A stretch of 30,100 nucleotides of DNA from Fidelibacterota bacterium (GCA_030596225.1 JAUVKO010000001.1:1-30100); one strand, 5' to 3'; positions 7,422 to 16,939 are shown, numbered from the stretch's first letter. Notes: generated from the letters alone by a model not told the origin. Numbers and translations: made by a program.

Positions 7422-8530
7422 TGCTATATCATCTGCTGCTTCCATTTCAGGAGTATTTCTCAGCGTTGAACATCATTCGCTACATTTCTTTTCGTTCTGC
7501 AAGTGCCGCGATCACAGCCGTTTTATTCTCTTTTATTGTGGGTCCCTGGATCATTCGCAAACTGCAGGCGCTGCAGATAGGGGAAACGATTCGAACAAGC
7601 GGTCCTGAATCTCATGCTGCCAAAGCGGGTACCCCCACTATGGGCGGGGTCATTATCCTCGGTGCCATACTTGTTCCGACTCTGCTCTTTGGACGACTGG
7701 ATAATATTTACATCCAGATGATGATAGTATCTGTGCTTTGGATGGGAATCGTCGGATTTATAGATGATTATCTCAAAACAGTAAAAAAATCCAAGAAGGG
7801 ACTGATCGCTCGTTATAAACTTTTAGGACAGATCTCTCTGGGTTTGCTCCTTGGTGCGGTCATGCTCCTTCATCCTGAATTCGAAGAAGTTCGTACATCA
7901 ACCACCCTGCCCTTTTTCAAAGATCTGATAATCGACCTGAGAACAGGGTGGATCTATATCCCATTTGTTATTTTTGTGATCACTGCCACATCAAATTCCG
8001 TGAATTTGAGTGATGGTCTGGATGGTCTTGCCTCCGGACTCATGGCTATTGCTGCTTTGGTCTTTGCGGGCATTGCCTATATCACCGGTCGTGCCGATTT
8101 CAGTCAATATTTAAACATTATATATCTCCCTAGTGCAGGAGAGCTCACTGTCTTTTGTGCGGCACTCATTGGAGCTTCGCTTGGTTTTCTCTGGTTTAAC
8201 GCCCGACCTGCAGAGGTCTTTATGGGCGATACCGGATCGCTGGCTCTGGGAGCCGCACTTGGGGCGGTGGCAGTCATGTTGAAAAAGGAATTCCTACGTC
8301 CCTTTGCAGGGGGTGTTTTCATTCTGGAATCCCTTTCCGTGATCATCCAGGTGCGCTATTTCAAATACACTAAAAAGAAGTATGGAGAAGGGCGGCGAAT
8401 TTTCCGCATGACTCCGATCCACCATCATTTTGAACTCAAAGGTTGGGACGAGAATAAGGTCGTGATCCGCTTCTGGATCCTGGGTATCCTGTTCGCTCTC
8501 CTCACTTTTACAACTTTCAAGATCAGATAA
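7421..8530 (+). CDS. mraY: Phospho-MurNAc-pentapeptide transferase MraY
   Basis: Integral membrane enzyme that transfers phospho-MurNAc-pentapeptide to undecaprenyl phosphate, giving lipid I. The 369 residues have about ten hydrophobic segments. Conserved cytoplasmic-loop motifs are present: AGTPTMGG, FIDDYLK (Asp115-Asp116), NSVNLSDGLDGLASG, FMGDTGSLALG, and the MTPIHHHFELKGW triple-histidine motif near the C-terminus. Start and stop are coupled to murF by TAATG, with AAGGA 9 bases upstream. A 2-base gap separates it from murD. Confidence 0.96.
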   Translation: MLYHLLLPFQEYFSALNIIRYISFRSASAAITAVLFSFIVGPWIIRKLQALQIGETIRTSGPESHAAKAGTPTMGGVIILGAILVPTLLFGRLDNIYIQMMIVSVLWMGIVGFIDDYLKTVKKSKKGLIARYKLLGQISLGLLLGAVMLLHPEFEEVRTSTTLPFFKDLIIDLRTGWIYIPFVIFVITATSNSVNLSDGLDGLASGLMAIAALVFAGIAYITGRADFSQYLNIIYLPSAGELTVFCAALIGASLGFLWFNARPAEVFMGDTGSLALGAALGAVAVMLKKEFLRPFAGGVFILESLSVIIQVRYFKYTKKKYGEGRRIFRMTPIHHHFELKGWDENKVVIRFWILGILFALLTFTTFKIR

Positions 8531-8532
8531 TT

Positions 8533-9909
8533 GTGAGCAGGTCTAAAGTAAAAGATAAAAAAGTAACCGTCTTGGGCAGCCAACGCTCAGGAATGGGAGC
8601 AGCTCGTTTATTAAGCCATTTTGGCGCAAAAGTCCTGCTGAGCGAACTGAATGCAGATCAATTCAATGCTGAGAAACGTCAAATCATGGCTGATATCGGG
8701 GCTGAATTTGAATTTGGCTATCACTCACCGGATGTGTTGGAAAGTGATTTTGTGGTTGTGAGTCCCGGAATTCCTGAAAACGTTGACATTATTAAGAAAC
8801 TTCGTGAGCAGGACATCCCCATTTATTCTGAGATCGAAGTGACCTCCTGGTTCATTGATGCACCTATTATCGCCGTCACAGGGTCAAATGGAAAAACAAC
8901 TACTGTGAATCTGATCCACCACCTGCTGCAAACAGCCGGATATGACAGCTTTCTGGGTGGTAATGTTGGTGTTGCCGCCTCTGAGATCTTATTGGACAGC
9001 CTCCAGAAAGCTCCCAAAAAGCCGATCTTTGTACTTGAGGTCAGTAGTTTTCAACTGGACAACATCAATAGTTTCAAACCTCAGGTTGCCGTTATCCTGA
9101 ATCTGACTCCGGATCACCTGGATCGATATCCAAGCCTGGATGCCTACTATGAATCAAAACTAGAGATTTTCAGGAATCTCGATGAAAATTGTGTTGCCGT
9201 TATTAACCGTGATGACCCTGAATTAACGCGTCGGGATATTTTTGCTGACCATAAACGCTTTTTCGCTGTCAACAGTCAGAATGGGGCTGATGCGATGCTG
9301 GCAGAAGGTGTTTTGGGAATAATGAATGCAAGTGGCTGGAATCCTATCCTGCCGGCAAAGGCGCTCCCCATCCCCGGTCGACATAATCTTAGCAATGCGC
9401 TTGCTGCCATAGCTGCAGTGATGGATTATATCCCGGAACCGGAAGTGCTTGCCCAGGGTCTCATGACTTTTTCTGCAGTTCCTCATCGCATTGAGTATGT
9501 AGGTAAAATTAATGGAATTGCCTGCTACAACGATTCTAAAGCCACTAATATTGCCTCCACTGAAGTGGCGATCCACAGCTTTTCTAAACCACTGTGGTTG
9601 ATCCTCGGGGGAAAAGATAAAGGTGGAGATTTCACAACACTGCTTCCTCTGTTGGAAGAACATATAAGAGAGGTCCTGTTGGTTGGTGCAGCAACAGACA
9701 TCATAGAGACCCAGATCGGGCGTTCACTGCCCACTCGCAAGCTGGAAACTATCAGCAGCGCTATCGATCATTGTATTAAGCATGGAAAAGAGGGAGATGT
9801 ATTATTGCTCTCACCGGCCTGCGCCAGTTTTGATCAATTCGACAATTTTGAGGTTCGTGGTGATCACTTCCGTTCACTTATCCAGAACTGGGAAGGTTGG
9901 TCAATGTGA
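8533..9909 (+). CDS. murD: UDP-MurNAc-L-alanine:D-glutamate ligase MurD
   Basis: Adds D-Glu, the second stem residue, in the cytoplasm. Of 458 residues, the N-terminal Rossmann-like domain shows VTVLGSQRSGMGAARLL near residue 10. The ATPase domain has VTGSNGKTTTVNLI (Lys121), then EVSSFQLD and NLTPDHLDRY. The C-terminal domain has NDSKATN and LGGKDKGGDF, both MurD signatures. Start codon is GTG at 8533, two bases after the mraY stop; there is no better upstream start. Its TGA overlaps the probable ftsW GTG (GTGA). Confidence 0.95.
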   Translation: MSRSKVKDKKVTVLGSQRSGMGAARLLSHFGAKVLLSELNADQFNAEKRQIMADIGAEFEFGYHSPDVLESDFVVVSPGIPENVDIIKKLREQDIPIYSEIEVTSWFIDAPIIAVTGSNGKTTTVNLIHHLLQTAGYDSFLGGNVGVAASEILLDSLQKAPKKPIFVLEVSSFQLDNINSFKPQVAVILNLTPDHLDRYPSLDAYYESKLEIFRNLDENCVAVINRDDPELTRRDIFADHKRFFAVNSQNGADAMLAEGVLGIMNASGWNPILPAKALPIPGRHNLSNALAAIAAVMDYIPEPEVLAQGLMTFSAVPHRIEYVGKINGIACYNDSKATNIASTEVAIHSFSKPLWLILGGKDKGGDFTTLLPLLEEHIREVLLVGAATDIIETQIGRSLPTRKLETISSAIDHCIKHGKEGDVLLLSPACASFDQFDNFEVRGDHFRSLIQNWEGWSM

Positions 9910-11030
9910 AAAACTTCCATCTCGATAAAGTATTGTTTATTATTGTTATAATTCTTTTTGTTGCCGGGTCTGTAGTTATGTATTCTGCCTCGACCTCCCA
10001 GCACGCAGACTCAGCGCACTATCTAAAGCGCCACCTTATTAATGGCACGATTGCCATCATGCTGGGGATAGCTTTTTCCCGCTTTCCCCATCAATATTTT
10101 CGTCCCCTGCGATATATCATTTTAATTGGGATCTACGCCCTGCTGATCGGTGTTTTGGTCTACAATAAAATGATGGGGATCACCCATCCGGCCCGCTGGC
10201 TATACCTGGGTGGATTCAGTTTTCAAGTCGCTGATTTCGTTCGCTTGGCAATGATCATTTTCATCGCGGATTACCTCCATCGGAAACAGCATCTGTTAAA
10301 TGATTTCAAAAATAGTGTCCTGCCGGTGTTTGTCCTGGCGGCAACAGTTGCGGCGCTTATTGCTATCCAGCCTGATCTCTCCTCCTCCCTGATGATCATG
10401 ATGCTATCACTGGTCCTCTTCTATCTGGGCAATATCCAGATCAGTCATATCTCTGCCTTTCTTTCCGTTGGCTCCATAAGTGCGATGCTCTATGCCTGGA
10501 ACAATCCCTATATGTGGAAACGGATCATGACCTTCATGAGTGACAATGTTGATGTCGCTAATGAAGGATTTCAGGTCCACCATTCCCTCATGGGACTGGC
10601 TCATGGCGGAATTGCCGGTGTCGGTTTGGGTAATAGCTATGTGAAAGATCTCTTTCTCCCTGAACCACACACAGATTTTGTGTTCAGTATTCTTGGTGAA
10701 GAATTTGGATTCATTGGTTCAGCCTTCTTCCTCTTGCTGTTCTTACTTCTCTTCTTGAGAGGACTTAGAATTGCCAGAAACTCGACTGATTTCTTCAGTA
10801 TGCTGCTCGCTATCGGGATCAGTTTTTCCCTGTTCAGTTTTGCCATGGTGAACATTGGAGTGGTAACGGGTTTTCTGCCTACCACAGGCTTGCCTCTGCC
10901 TCTGATTTCCTATGGTGGTTCAAATCTATTAACGACGGCTGTCATGCTGGGCATCCTCTTCAATATTTCATCCAACAACGAATCAGGTAAGATCCTGTCC
11001 TCAGAAAGGATGTTGAATCTTGAGTTATAA
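9906..11030 (+). CDS. ftsW: Septal peptidoglycan glycosyltransferase FtsW (SEDS family)
   Basis: Polytopic membrane polymerase of lipid II, partner of FtsI. It has about ten transmembrane segments. Hallmarks: Y-S-A-S near residue 24, HPARWLYLGGFSFQVADFVRL, IAIQPDLSSSL, the extracellular NEGFQVHHSLMGLAHGG...GNSYVKDLFLPEPHTDFVFSILGEE loop with the conserved Asp/Glu, and PTTGLPLPLISYGGSNLL near the end. I place the start at GTG 9906, where AAGG is well spaced and GTGA coupling to murD occurs. An in-frame TTG at 9897 adds only three residues. Length is about 374, normal for the family. Confidence 0.94.
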   Translation: MKNFHLDKVLFIIVIILFVAGSVVMYSASTSQHADSAHYLKRHLINGTIAIMLGIAFSRFPHQYFRPLRYIILIGIYALLIGVLVYNKMMGITHPARWLYLGGFSFQVADFVRLAMIIFIADYLHRKQHLLNDFKNSVLPVFVLAATVAALIAIQPDLSSSLMIMMLSLVLFYLGNIQISHISAFLSVGSISAMLYAWNNPYMWKRIMTFMSDNVDVANEGFQVHHSLMGLAHGGIAGVGLGNSYVKDLFLPEPHTDFVFSILGEEFGFIGSAFFLLLFLLLFLRGLRIARNSTDFFSMLLAIGISFSLFSFAMVNIGVVTGFLPTTGLPLPLISYGGSNLLTTAVMLGILFNISSNNESGKILSSERMLNLEL

Positions 11031-11034
11031 TTCA

Positions 11035-12171
11035 ATGGATACGACGCTGCGTGTAGCTCTTGCCGGTGGTGGCACCGGTGGGCATATCATTCCCGCTCTT
11101 GCTATTGCTGAGGAACTACAACGCAGTAGCTCTGAGCAGAGCGTGTTCAAAGCTGTTGATGTTCTCTTTTTCGGCAGTGATTATGGAATGGAAACAAAAC
11201 TCATTCCAGAGGCGGGTTTTACACTTGAGACCCTGCCAATCCGCGGACTATCTCGTTCATTGACAATGGCCGGATTAAAGCAAAATCTCCTGCTTCCGGG
11301 ACGTATGATAGCATCAATTATAAAAGCTAATAGAGCCTTACGAGCATTCAATCCTCATATCACTGTGGGGACCGGCGGGTATGCCAGCGCTGTACCGGTT
11401 CGACAATCTCTGCGAAATAATATTCCGGTTGTCCTCCAGGAGCAGAACAGCTATCCGGGTTTGGTTACGCGTCTTTTCGCCGCCAAAGCCCAACAGGTCT
11501 TTCTCACTTATGAAGATGCTAAAAAGCATTTAAAAGGTGCTGATACATTGATGACGGGCAACCCTATTCGCCATTTGGGAAAAACCGCTAACCAAGCTGA
11601 CGCTGCCCATTTCTTTGGATTGAATCCGGAACTGCCCACCCTCTTTATTCTTGGGGGATCACAGGGCGCCAGAGCATTAAATCGGCATTTTGTTAAAAAA
11701 GCTTCGCTATACCTGGAAAAACTGGGCATGCAGATTCTTTGGCAGACAGGCAAAGCTGACTTAGAGTATTGTCAAAAACACGTTGGCAGTAATTCCAAGA
11801 TCAAATTGCTAGCCTTTATCAAAGATATGGACAAAGCGTATTCATTAGCTGATCTAATGGTCTGTCGTGCCGGAGCCATGACCCTTACTGAGATCAATCA
11901 TTTCGGATTACCGGCGATTCTGATTCCTTTGCCCACAGCAGCAGCAAATCATCAGGAGTTCAATGCCCGCAGTCAGGAAAAGGCCGGAGCAGCCCGTGTA
12001 CTCCTTGAGCCTGAACTGGCTGAAGGAGCTTTCCTGCCTTTGATCACTGAAATATTTACAAATCAAGATCGCATCATTGAAATGGCAAAGGCCTCAGCTG
12101 CTATAAGACGACCCAATGCCACTCAAGATATTTGTGACAGCATTATAAGGATTGCCGGTTCCTGTGTTTAA
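11035..12171 (+). CDS. murG: Lipid II synthase MurG (UDP-GlcNAc:lipid I GlcNAc transferase)
   Basis: Membrane-associated GT-B glycosyltransferase that adds GlcNAc to lipid I. The N-terminal domain has the glycine-rich loop AGGGTGGHIIPALAIAEEL and TVGTGGYASAVP. The hinge and C-terminal domain have LILGGSQGARALNR-like FILGGSQGARALN, ADLMVCRAGAMTLTEI (UDP-GlcNAc-binding Glu) and AANHQEFNAR. An ATG at 11035, four bases after the ftsW stop, gives MDTTLRVALAGGGTGG and is preferred to an in-frame TTG at 11020 inside ftsW. About 378 residues, normal length. The 3' end overlaps murC. Confidence 0.95.
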   Translation: MDTTLRVALAGGGTGGHIIPALAIAEELQRSSSEQSVFKAVDVLFFGSDYGMETKLIPEAGFTLETLPIRGLSRSLTMAGLKQNLLLPGRMIASIIKANRALRAFNPHITVGTGGYASAVPVRQSLRNNIPVVLQEQNSYPGLVTRLFAAKAQQVFLTYEDAKKHLKGADTLMTGNPIRHLGKTANQADAAHFFGLNPELPTLFILGGSQGARALNRHFVKKASLYLEKLGMQILWQTGKADLEYCQKHVGSNSKIKLLAFIKDMDKAYSLADLMVCRAGAMTLTEINHFGLPAILIPLPTAAANHQEFNARSQEKAGAARVLLEPELAEGAFLPLITEIFTNQDRIIEMAKASAAIRRPNATQDICDSIIRIAGSCV

Positions 12172-13525
12172 GACCGCTAAACATATTCACTTCGTCGGTA
12201 TTGGCGGTATTGGAATGAGCGCCCTGGCCCTTTTGCTCCAGCAACAAGGCAAAACCGTTTCCGGCACTGATCAAATGGATAGCAGCTTGCTTGATACCTT
12301 GAGAAGTGCGGACATTGATATTCATATCGGTCATGCTGCTGAACATGCTGAAAAAGCTGACCTGCTTGTCTATTCCAGTGCTGTAAAACCGGATAATCCT
12401 GAACGAGCTTATGCAGAATCTCACCATATTCCGGAAATTCGCCGCGCTGAATTATTAGGCCAGATTGCCGCAGCCTACAGTCACACTATAGCTGTAGCCG
12501 GAACTCACGGTAAAACGACAACCACAGGTCTGTGCGGACAGATCCTCATCGCTGCAGATCTTGATCCAAGCATCCTGGTTGGTGGAATTCTGCCAAATCT
12601 CAACTCGAATCTGCGTCTGGGAACTCATGATCATATTGTTGTGGAAGCTGATGAGTATGATCGCTCTTTTCTGGCTTTGAGTCCGGATCGAGTCATCGTC
12701 ACCTCCCTGGAAGCGGATCATCTCGATATTTACAAAGATCTTCAGGATGTGCGCGACACCTTCCTTCAATTCATCTCTCAGATGCAGGAAAATGGGATTC
12801 TGGTTTTACAGGGTGATGATGCAGAATTGCTCCGGCTTGCAGAACTAAGTCCCCATCCGGTGATCAGCTACGGTTTATCAGATGGATCTGATTATCGGGC
12901 TGTGAATTTGCAAATGGATGCTTTCAGCAGTCACTTCACAGTCACCGGGAATGGTCTTGATCTTGGAAATATCATCCTGAATATGCCTGGTAAGCATAAT
13001 GTTATGAATGCTTTAGCTGCCTTCGCTCTAACTCACCAAATGGGTATTGATATTCAGCATATCAAGGCTGGTTTGGAAGCCTTTCGCGGAGTTGAGCGGC
13101 GTTTTCAACTGAGAGGGACCCTGAACGGCGTTCATTTCATCGACGATTATGCACATCATCCATCTGAGTTGGAAGCAACCCTGAATGCTGCTCACAGCGG
13201 TTGGCCAAAATCCAGAATTATTGCTGTTTTTCAGCCCCATCTCTATTCAAGAACCCGGGATTTTGCAGCAGAATTCGCTCAGGCCCTACAGCTTGCGGAT
13301 ATTGCCCTGCTCACAGATATCTACCCTGCTCGTGAATTGCCCATTCCTGGGGTTAGCTCCAAACTGATCCTGGAAGCGGGAAACAATGATCTCACCCTCC
13401 TGCCATCCATGGCAGATGTGCATGCATACCTGAAACCACAGTTGCGGGACGGCGATCTGTTGATCACCATGGGTGCCGGAGATATCTGGAAGTTGCATGA
13501 TCTGTTCCTGGAGGGGAGTAACTAG
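12164..13525 (+). CDS. murC: UDP-MurNAc:L-alanine ligase MurC
   Basis: First Mur ligase, adding L-Ala to UDP-MurNAc. Motifs: HIHFVGIGGIGMSALA at the N-terminus, AGTHGKTTTTG (Lys117) for ATP, EADEYDRSFLALSP, and the C-terminal IDDYAHHPSELEATL and VFQPHLYSRTRDF. The start is uncertain. GTG at 12164 gives MFKTAKHIHFVGI and places AAGGA about 12 bases upstream; TTG at 12152 is also in frame but has no room for a ribosome-binding site. Either start overlaps murG. murB and ddl usually follow murC in many genomes; here ftsQ follows directly. Confidence 0.93.
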   Translation: MFKTAKHIHFVGIGGIGMSALALLLQQQGKTVSGTDQMDSSLLDTLRSADIDIHIGHAAEHAEKADLLVYSSAVKPDNPERAYAESHHIPEIRRAELLGQIAAAYSHTIAVAGTHGKTTTTGLCGQILIAADLDPSILVGGILPNLNSNLRLGTHDHIVVEADEYDRSFLALSPDRVIVTSLEADHLDIYKDLQDVRDTFLQFISQMQENGILVLQGDDAELLRLAELSPHPVISYGLSDGSDYRAVNLQMDAFSSHFTVTGNGLDLGNIILNMPGKHNVMNALAAFALTHQMGIDIQHIKAGLEAFRGVERRFQLRGTLNGVHFIDDYAHHPSELEATLNAAHSGWPKSRIIAVFQPHLYSRTRDFAAEFAQALQLADIALLTDIYPARELPIPGVSSKLILEAGNNDLTLLPSMADVHAYLKPQLRDGDLLITMGAGDIWKLHDLFLEGSN

Positions 13526-14299
13526 ATGACCAGAACTTCCATCTATAATATTCCACCCTTGAGTTGGGCATTTTCAGCAGTGTTCCTGATCAGCGCAATC
13601 TTGCTGGGCTCGCTAAGCTTGAGTTATGCTGACCTACTGCAAAGTGATAACATTGAGACAATTAATTTATACGGGCAACGGACGATGAGTCCGGAACGAG
13701 TCCAAAATCTTACCGAGATCTATCTGGGAGAATCTTTAAGAAATTTGAACCTGATGGATATTCAGGATAGTTTTCTGAAGTATCCCCTGATACGCAGCGC
13801 CAAGGCCACCCGACGCTTTCCCAGCACTCTGGATATCTATCTTTATGATATCCTCCCGGTTGCCTATATCGCCATCCAAAGCATCATGACTCTTGATGAA
13901 AAAGCAACCCTCCTGCCCCTCCCTGACAAAGGAATGCTTTACAACTTGCCGATCATCACAGGCATCAATCTGGATTTACAGTCAGCAAAGGTTGGTGAAC
14001 CCATTCCTGATGAGACCGTGCAAATGCTGGTAAACTTTCTCAAGTTTATCCGCAAGGAGCATCAAAACATTTATCTGGATATTTCAGAAATATCCTATGA
14101 TCGCCGCGGAATCAAGCTGGTTTCAGCCACCCATGGCACCACCATATATCTGGGGAATGAGGATGAGGCACTCTTAAACAGTCGAATCCTGGCAAATTTT
14201 ATATCTGATGAATCAGATTCTGGAATCATCAGTTCCTATCAGTATATCGACCTGCGATTTGATCGACAGGTCATCGTAAAGGAGCGAAAATCACGATGA
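13526..14299 (+). CDS. ftsQ: Cell division protein FtsQ/DivIB
   Basis: Bitopic divisome protein of 257 residues. A short cytoplasmic tail is followed by one transmembrane helix at about residues 14-36. A POTRA domain comes next (about 44-115: IETINLYGQRTMSPERVQNL...YPLIRSAKATRRFPSTLDIYLYDILPVAYI), then the beta domain that binds FtsL/FtsB. The R-R-F-P-S-T-L pattern is the family's most recognisable stretch. It starts at the base after the murC stop with GGAGGGGAG as a strong ribosome-binding site. Its TGA overlaps the ftsA ATG. Confidence 0.88.
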   Translation: MTRTSIYNIPPLSWAFSAVFLISAILLGSLSLSYADLLQSDNIETINLYGQRTMSPERVQNLTEIYLGESLRNLNLMDIQDSFLKYPLIRSAKATRRFPSTLDIYLYDILPVAYIAIQSIMTLDEKATLLPLPDKGMLYNLPIITGINLDLQSAKVGEPIPDETVQMLVNFLKFIRKEHQNIYLDISEISYDRRGIKLVSATHGTTIYLGNEDEALLNSRILANFISDESDSGIISSYQYIDLRFDRQVIVKERKSR

Positions 14300-15546
14300 A
14301 CAGCCGTGGAATTTACATTGGACTAGATATCGGGACTTCAAAAGTCTGTGCCATCGCAGCTGAACCGGATCATGAGGATGTACTCAAAGTAGTTGGACTG
14401 AGCAGTTCTCCATCCACCGGATTACGTCGTGGTACTATCGTTGATATCGAAGCAACGGCAGGTGCTATCCGTAAAGCTCTGGATGAGATCGAGGTTAGCG
14501 CCGGGATCAAAGCTGATCAAGTGACCGTGGGTATCGCCGGAGAGCATATTTACAGCCTGAATGCCACAGGTGTGATCGGTGTTGCAGACCTTTCCAAGCG
14601 CAGAGGTGAGAAAGAGTTGGAGATCACTGAGGATGATGTGGAACGAGTCATCGAATCCGCCAAAGCAGTGGGTTTGCCTAACGGCCGTCGCATCATTCAC
14701 GTTATCCCCCAGCAATTCACAGTAGATGATGATGGTGGTTTGCGCAATCCGGTGGGTATGACCGGAAGGAGGCTCGAAGCCCGGGTCCATCTGGTCACTT
14801 CAGCAACTGCCAGCACCAAGAATATCATTTCAACGGTGAGACATGCCGGTTGCCAGGTGAAAGATTTCGTTCTGGAACCCATCGCATCTGCTCAATCAGT
14901 GCTAACTGAAGAAGAAAAACAGATCGGTGTTGGTCTCATTGATATCGGAGCAGGAACAACTGATGCCATTGTCATGTCAAAATTTGGTGTGGAACACACA
15001 GTCTCGCTGCCTTATGGCGGCAATCATGTCACTTCTGACATTGCCAGCATTCTGCGCATCACTGAGGAACAGGCCGATGAACTCAAATTAAAATATGGTC
15101 ATTGTTTCACTGAAGAAACCGCTGTGGACAAAGTTTTTGATGTCAAAGGTGTTGGAGGTCGACAGGACCGCAATATTAATGAGTCTGAATTCTCCATGTA
15201 TATCGAAGCCCGCATGGATGAGATCCTGAGGATGGTGAAAGCTAATCTGAAGGAAAATGGCATGCTCAAGCATCTTAACTCCGGCCTGGTGTTCACCGGC
15301 GGAGGCTCAAACATTCCCGGTATCCTGCCACTGGCGAGCCGGGTTTTTGATATGCCCATTCGATTGGGCAACCCCATCGGCTTTACCGATGCAACAGAGA
15401 TGATCGATAGTCCGGAATATGCAACGGCAACCGGTTTGATCGCCTATGCTGCAAAATTTCAGTCTGAAGATACAAAACGATTTGACCAGAGCACCCTGTC
15501 ACAAATATCCAAAAAAGTCACAGACTTTTTTAGAAATAACTTTTAG
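14296..15546 (+). CDS. ftsA: Cell division protein FtsA
   Basis: Actin-like ATPase that tethers FtsZ to the membrane. Of 416 residues, YIGLDIGTSKVCAIAA (phosphate-1) lies at the N-terminus and an SHS2/1C domain follows (about 80-170). Then come IGVGLIDIGAGTTDAIVM (phosphate-2), LPYGGNHVTSDIA and LVFTGGGSNIPGI. The last residues, SKKVTDFFRNNF, form the amphipathic membrane-targeting helix typical of FtsA. ATG at 14296 overlaps the ftsQ stop (ATGA) and has AGGAG 10 bases upstream. Confidence 0.96.
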   Translation: MNSRGIYIGLDIGTSKVCAIAAEPDHEDVLKVVGLSSSPSTGLRRGTIVDIEATAGAIRKALDEIEVSAGIKADQVTVGIAGEHIYSLNATGVIGVADLSKRRGEKELEITEDDVERVIESAKAVGLPNGRRIIHVIPQQFTVDDDGGLRNPVGMTGRRLEARVHLVTSATASTKNIISTVRHAGCQVKDFVLEPIASAQSVLTEEEKQIGVGLIDIGAGTTDAIVMSKFGVEHTVSLPYGGNHVTSDIASILRITEEQADELKLKYGHCFTEETAVDKVFDVKGVGGRQDRNINESEFSMYIEARMDEILRMVKANLKENGMLKHLNSGLVFTGGGSNIPGILPLASRVFDMPIRLGNPIGFTDATEMIDSPEYATATGLIAYAAKFQSEDTKRFDQSTLSQISKKVTDFFRNNF

Positions 15547-15566
15547 AAAGTAAACACATCCAAAAC

Positions 15567-15572
15567 GGAGGA
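15567..15572 (+). promoter_or_regulatory. Strong ftsZ ribosome-binding site
   Basis: GGAGGA sits 7 bases before the ftsZ ATG in a 33-base gap after ftsA. Most other junctions in the cluster overlap or have a few bases at most, so this separate strong site probably lifts FtsZ output above that of its neighbours, as expected for the most abundant division protein. Confidence 0.7.
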
Positions 15573-15579
15573 TAGAAAC

Positions 15580-16824
15580 ATGTTATTTGAATTTGATAGT
15601 TTAAAAGAGCAGAAGGCCCGGATTCGAGTTATTGGTGTAGGTGGTGCCGGCAGTAACGCTATTGATCGCATGGTCGATTCGGAACTCTCAGGTGTAGAAT
15701 TCATCGCTGTTAACACTGATGCCCAAGCCCTGGATCAAAGCAAGGCTGATGTAAAGATCCAGATCGACAAGACCATCACAAAAGGTCTGGGAGCCGGAGC
15801 AAAAATCCATGTTGGAGAAGCTGCAGCAGAGGAAGATGCACAGGCTATTGCTGCCGCCCTTGACGGTTCTGATCTGGTTTTCATCACTGCCGGTATGGGT
15901 GGTGGTACAGGTACAGGCGCCGCCCCGATTGTGGCACGTATCTCTCAGGAAATTGGTGCCTTGACCATCGGTATCGTGACCACTCCTTTCCGCTTTGAAG
16001 GTCCACCAAGAGCCAGACGTGGCAAAGAAGGTGTGGAAAAACTCAGGGATCACCTGGATACACTGATCATTATCCCCAACCAGCGTTTGCTCTCCATCGT
16101 TGACAAAAGCACCAGCATGGTTGATGCGTTTCTGGAAGCGGATTCAGTGCTTCATCAGGCAACCAGAGGTATTTCAGACCTGATCAATGTTCATGGGCTG
16201 ATCAATCTGGACTATGCAGACGTTAAAACCGTCATGGAAGGCATGGGTGATGCCATTATGGGTACAGGTATAGCTTCCGGCGAGGAACGCGCTGTATTAG
16301 CCGCTCAGACCGCTATTTCTTCACCTTTACTGGATGACACCAATATTCAGGGAGCACAGGGTCTCTTGATCAACATCACCGGTGGCCCCGACATGACGCT
16401 GGCAGAGGTTGATGAAGCATCCAACCTTATTTTTGAAGAAGTCGGCGAACAAGCCAATATCATTCTTGGTGCTGTCATAAATGAAAATATGGGTGATGAG
16501 ATCCGGGTAACGGTGATCGCCACCGGTTTTCACCATGACAATGACCTGCGTTTTGATCGGAATGAGACACAGCCGGCACGTGCGTATCGTCCAACAATGC
16601 CCATTGCTGAGGCAAAACCATTGGACGAGATCAAGATCGATGTACCTGTCAGCAATTTTGCTGAACCTGTTGTTGAAGCCCGTATGGATAGCTTCAATGA
16701 GCCGGCCCGTTTGGAAACGCCCACTTTCGAACGCCAGCAGCAGGAGGAAGATGTTATCATGCATTTCAGCGATGATCTTTCTGTCCCGGCCTATATCCGT
16801 CGTCAGGACGGCATGAAACTGTAG
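15580..16824 (+). CDS. ftsZ: Cell division GTPase FtsZ
   Basis: Tubulin homologue that forms the Z ring. Of 414 residues, the nucleotide-binding start is IGVGGAGSNAIDRM (about 17-31). The tubulin signature GGGTGTGAAPIVA follows at about 107-119, then TTPFRFEGPPRARRG and the catalytic T7 loop region INLDYADVKTVM. After a variable linker (about 330-395), the C-terminal peptide DLSVPAYIRRQ matches the D-x-P-x-[FY]-[IL]-R motif that docks on FtsA and other partners. The 414-residue length is normal for a Gram-negative FtsZ. It is followed by a hairpin and a terminator. Confidence 0.97.
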   Translation: MLFEFDSLKEQKARIRVIGVGGAGSNAIDRMVDSELSGVEFIAVNTDAQALDQSKADVKIQIDKTITKGLGAGAKIHVGEAAAEEDAQAIAAALDGSDLVFITAGMGGGTGTGAAPIVARISQEIGALTIGIVTTPFRFEGPPRARRGKEGVEKLRDHLDTLIIIPNQRLLSIVDKSTSMVDAFLEADSVLHQATRGISDLINVHGLINLDYADVKTVMEGMGDAIMGTGIASGEERAVLAAQTAISSPLLDDTNIQGAQGLLINITGGPDMTLAEVDEASNLIFEEVGEQANIILGAVINENMGDEIRVTVIATGFHHDNDLRFDRNETQPARAYRPTMPIAEAKPLDEIKIDVPVSNFAEPVVEARMDSFNEPARLETPTFERQQQEEDVIMHFSDDLSVPAYIRRQDGMKL

Positions 16825-16852
16825 TACACCAGAGTGTCATAAGTGGCACAAA

Positions 16853-16870
16853 ACCCGTATAAGCACGGGT
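16853..16870 (+). other. Small hairpin downstream of ftsZ
   Basis: ACCCGT (16853-16858) pairs perfectly with ACGGGT (16865-16870) around a 6-base loop, 28 bases after the ftsZ stop. No T-run follows, so it is probably an mRNA-end stabiliser or accessory to the terminator 23 bases on. Confidence 0.45.
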
Positions 16871-16892
16871 AGCACAACCTCCGTTTCACACG

Positions 16893-16922
16893 AGCCCTGT
16901 TCCCTTGGGAGCAGGGCTTTAT
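16893..16922 (+). terminator. Rho-independent terminator of the dcw cluster
   Basis: AGCCCTG (16893-16899) pairs with CAGGGCT (16912-16918). The stem continues inside as TCC/GGA, giving a GC-rich hairpin followed by a short TTAT tract. It lies 69 bases after ftsZ, the last dcw gene. The T-run is short, so termination may be partial. Confidence 0.7.
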
Positions 16923-16939
16923 CATTGCTAGCCTATTTT

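Noticed and set aside
9223..9663. A 146-codon - strand frame inside murD
   Set aside because: Antisense of a well-conserved Mur ligase; no independent signals. Other long antisense frames in the dcw cluster were dropped for the same reason.
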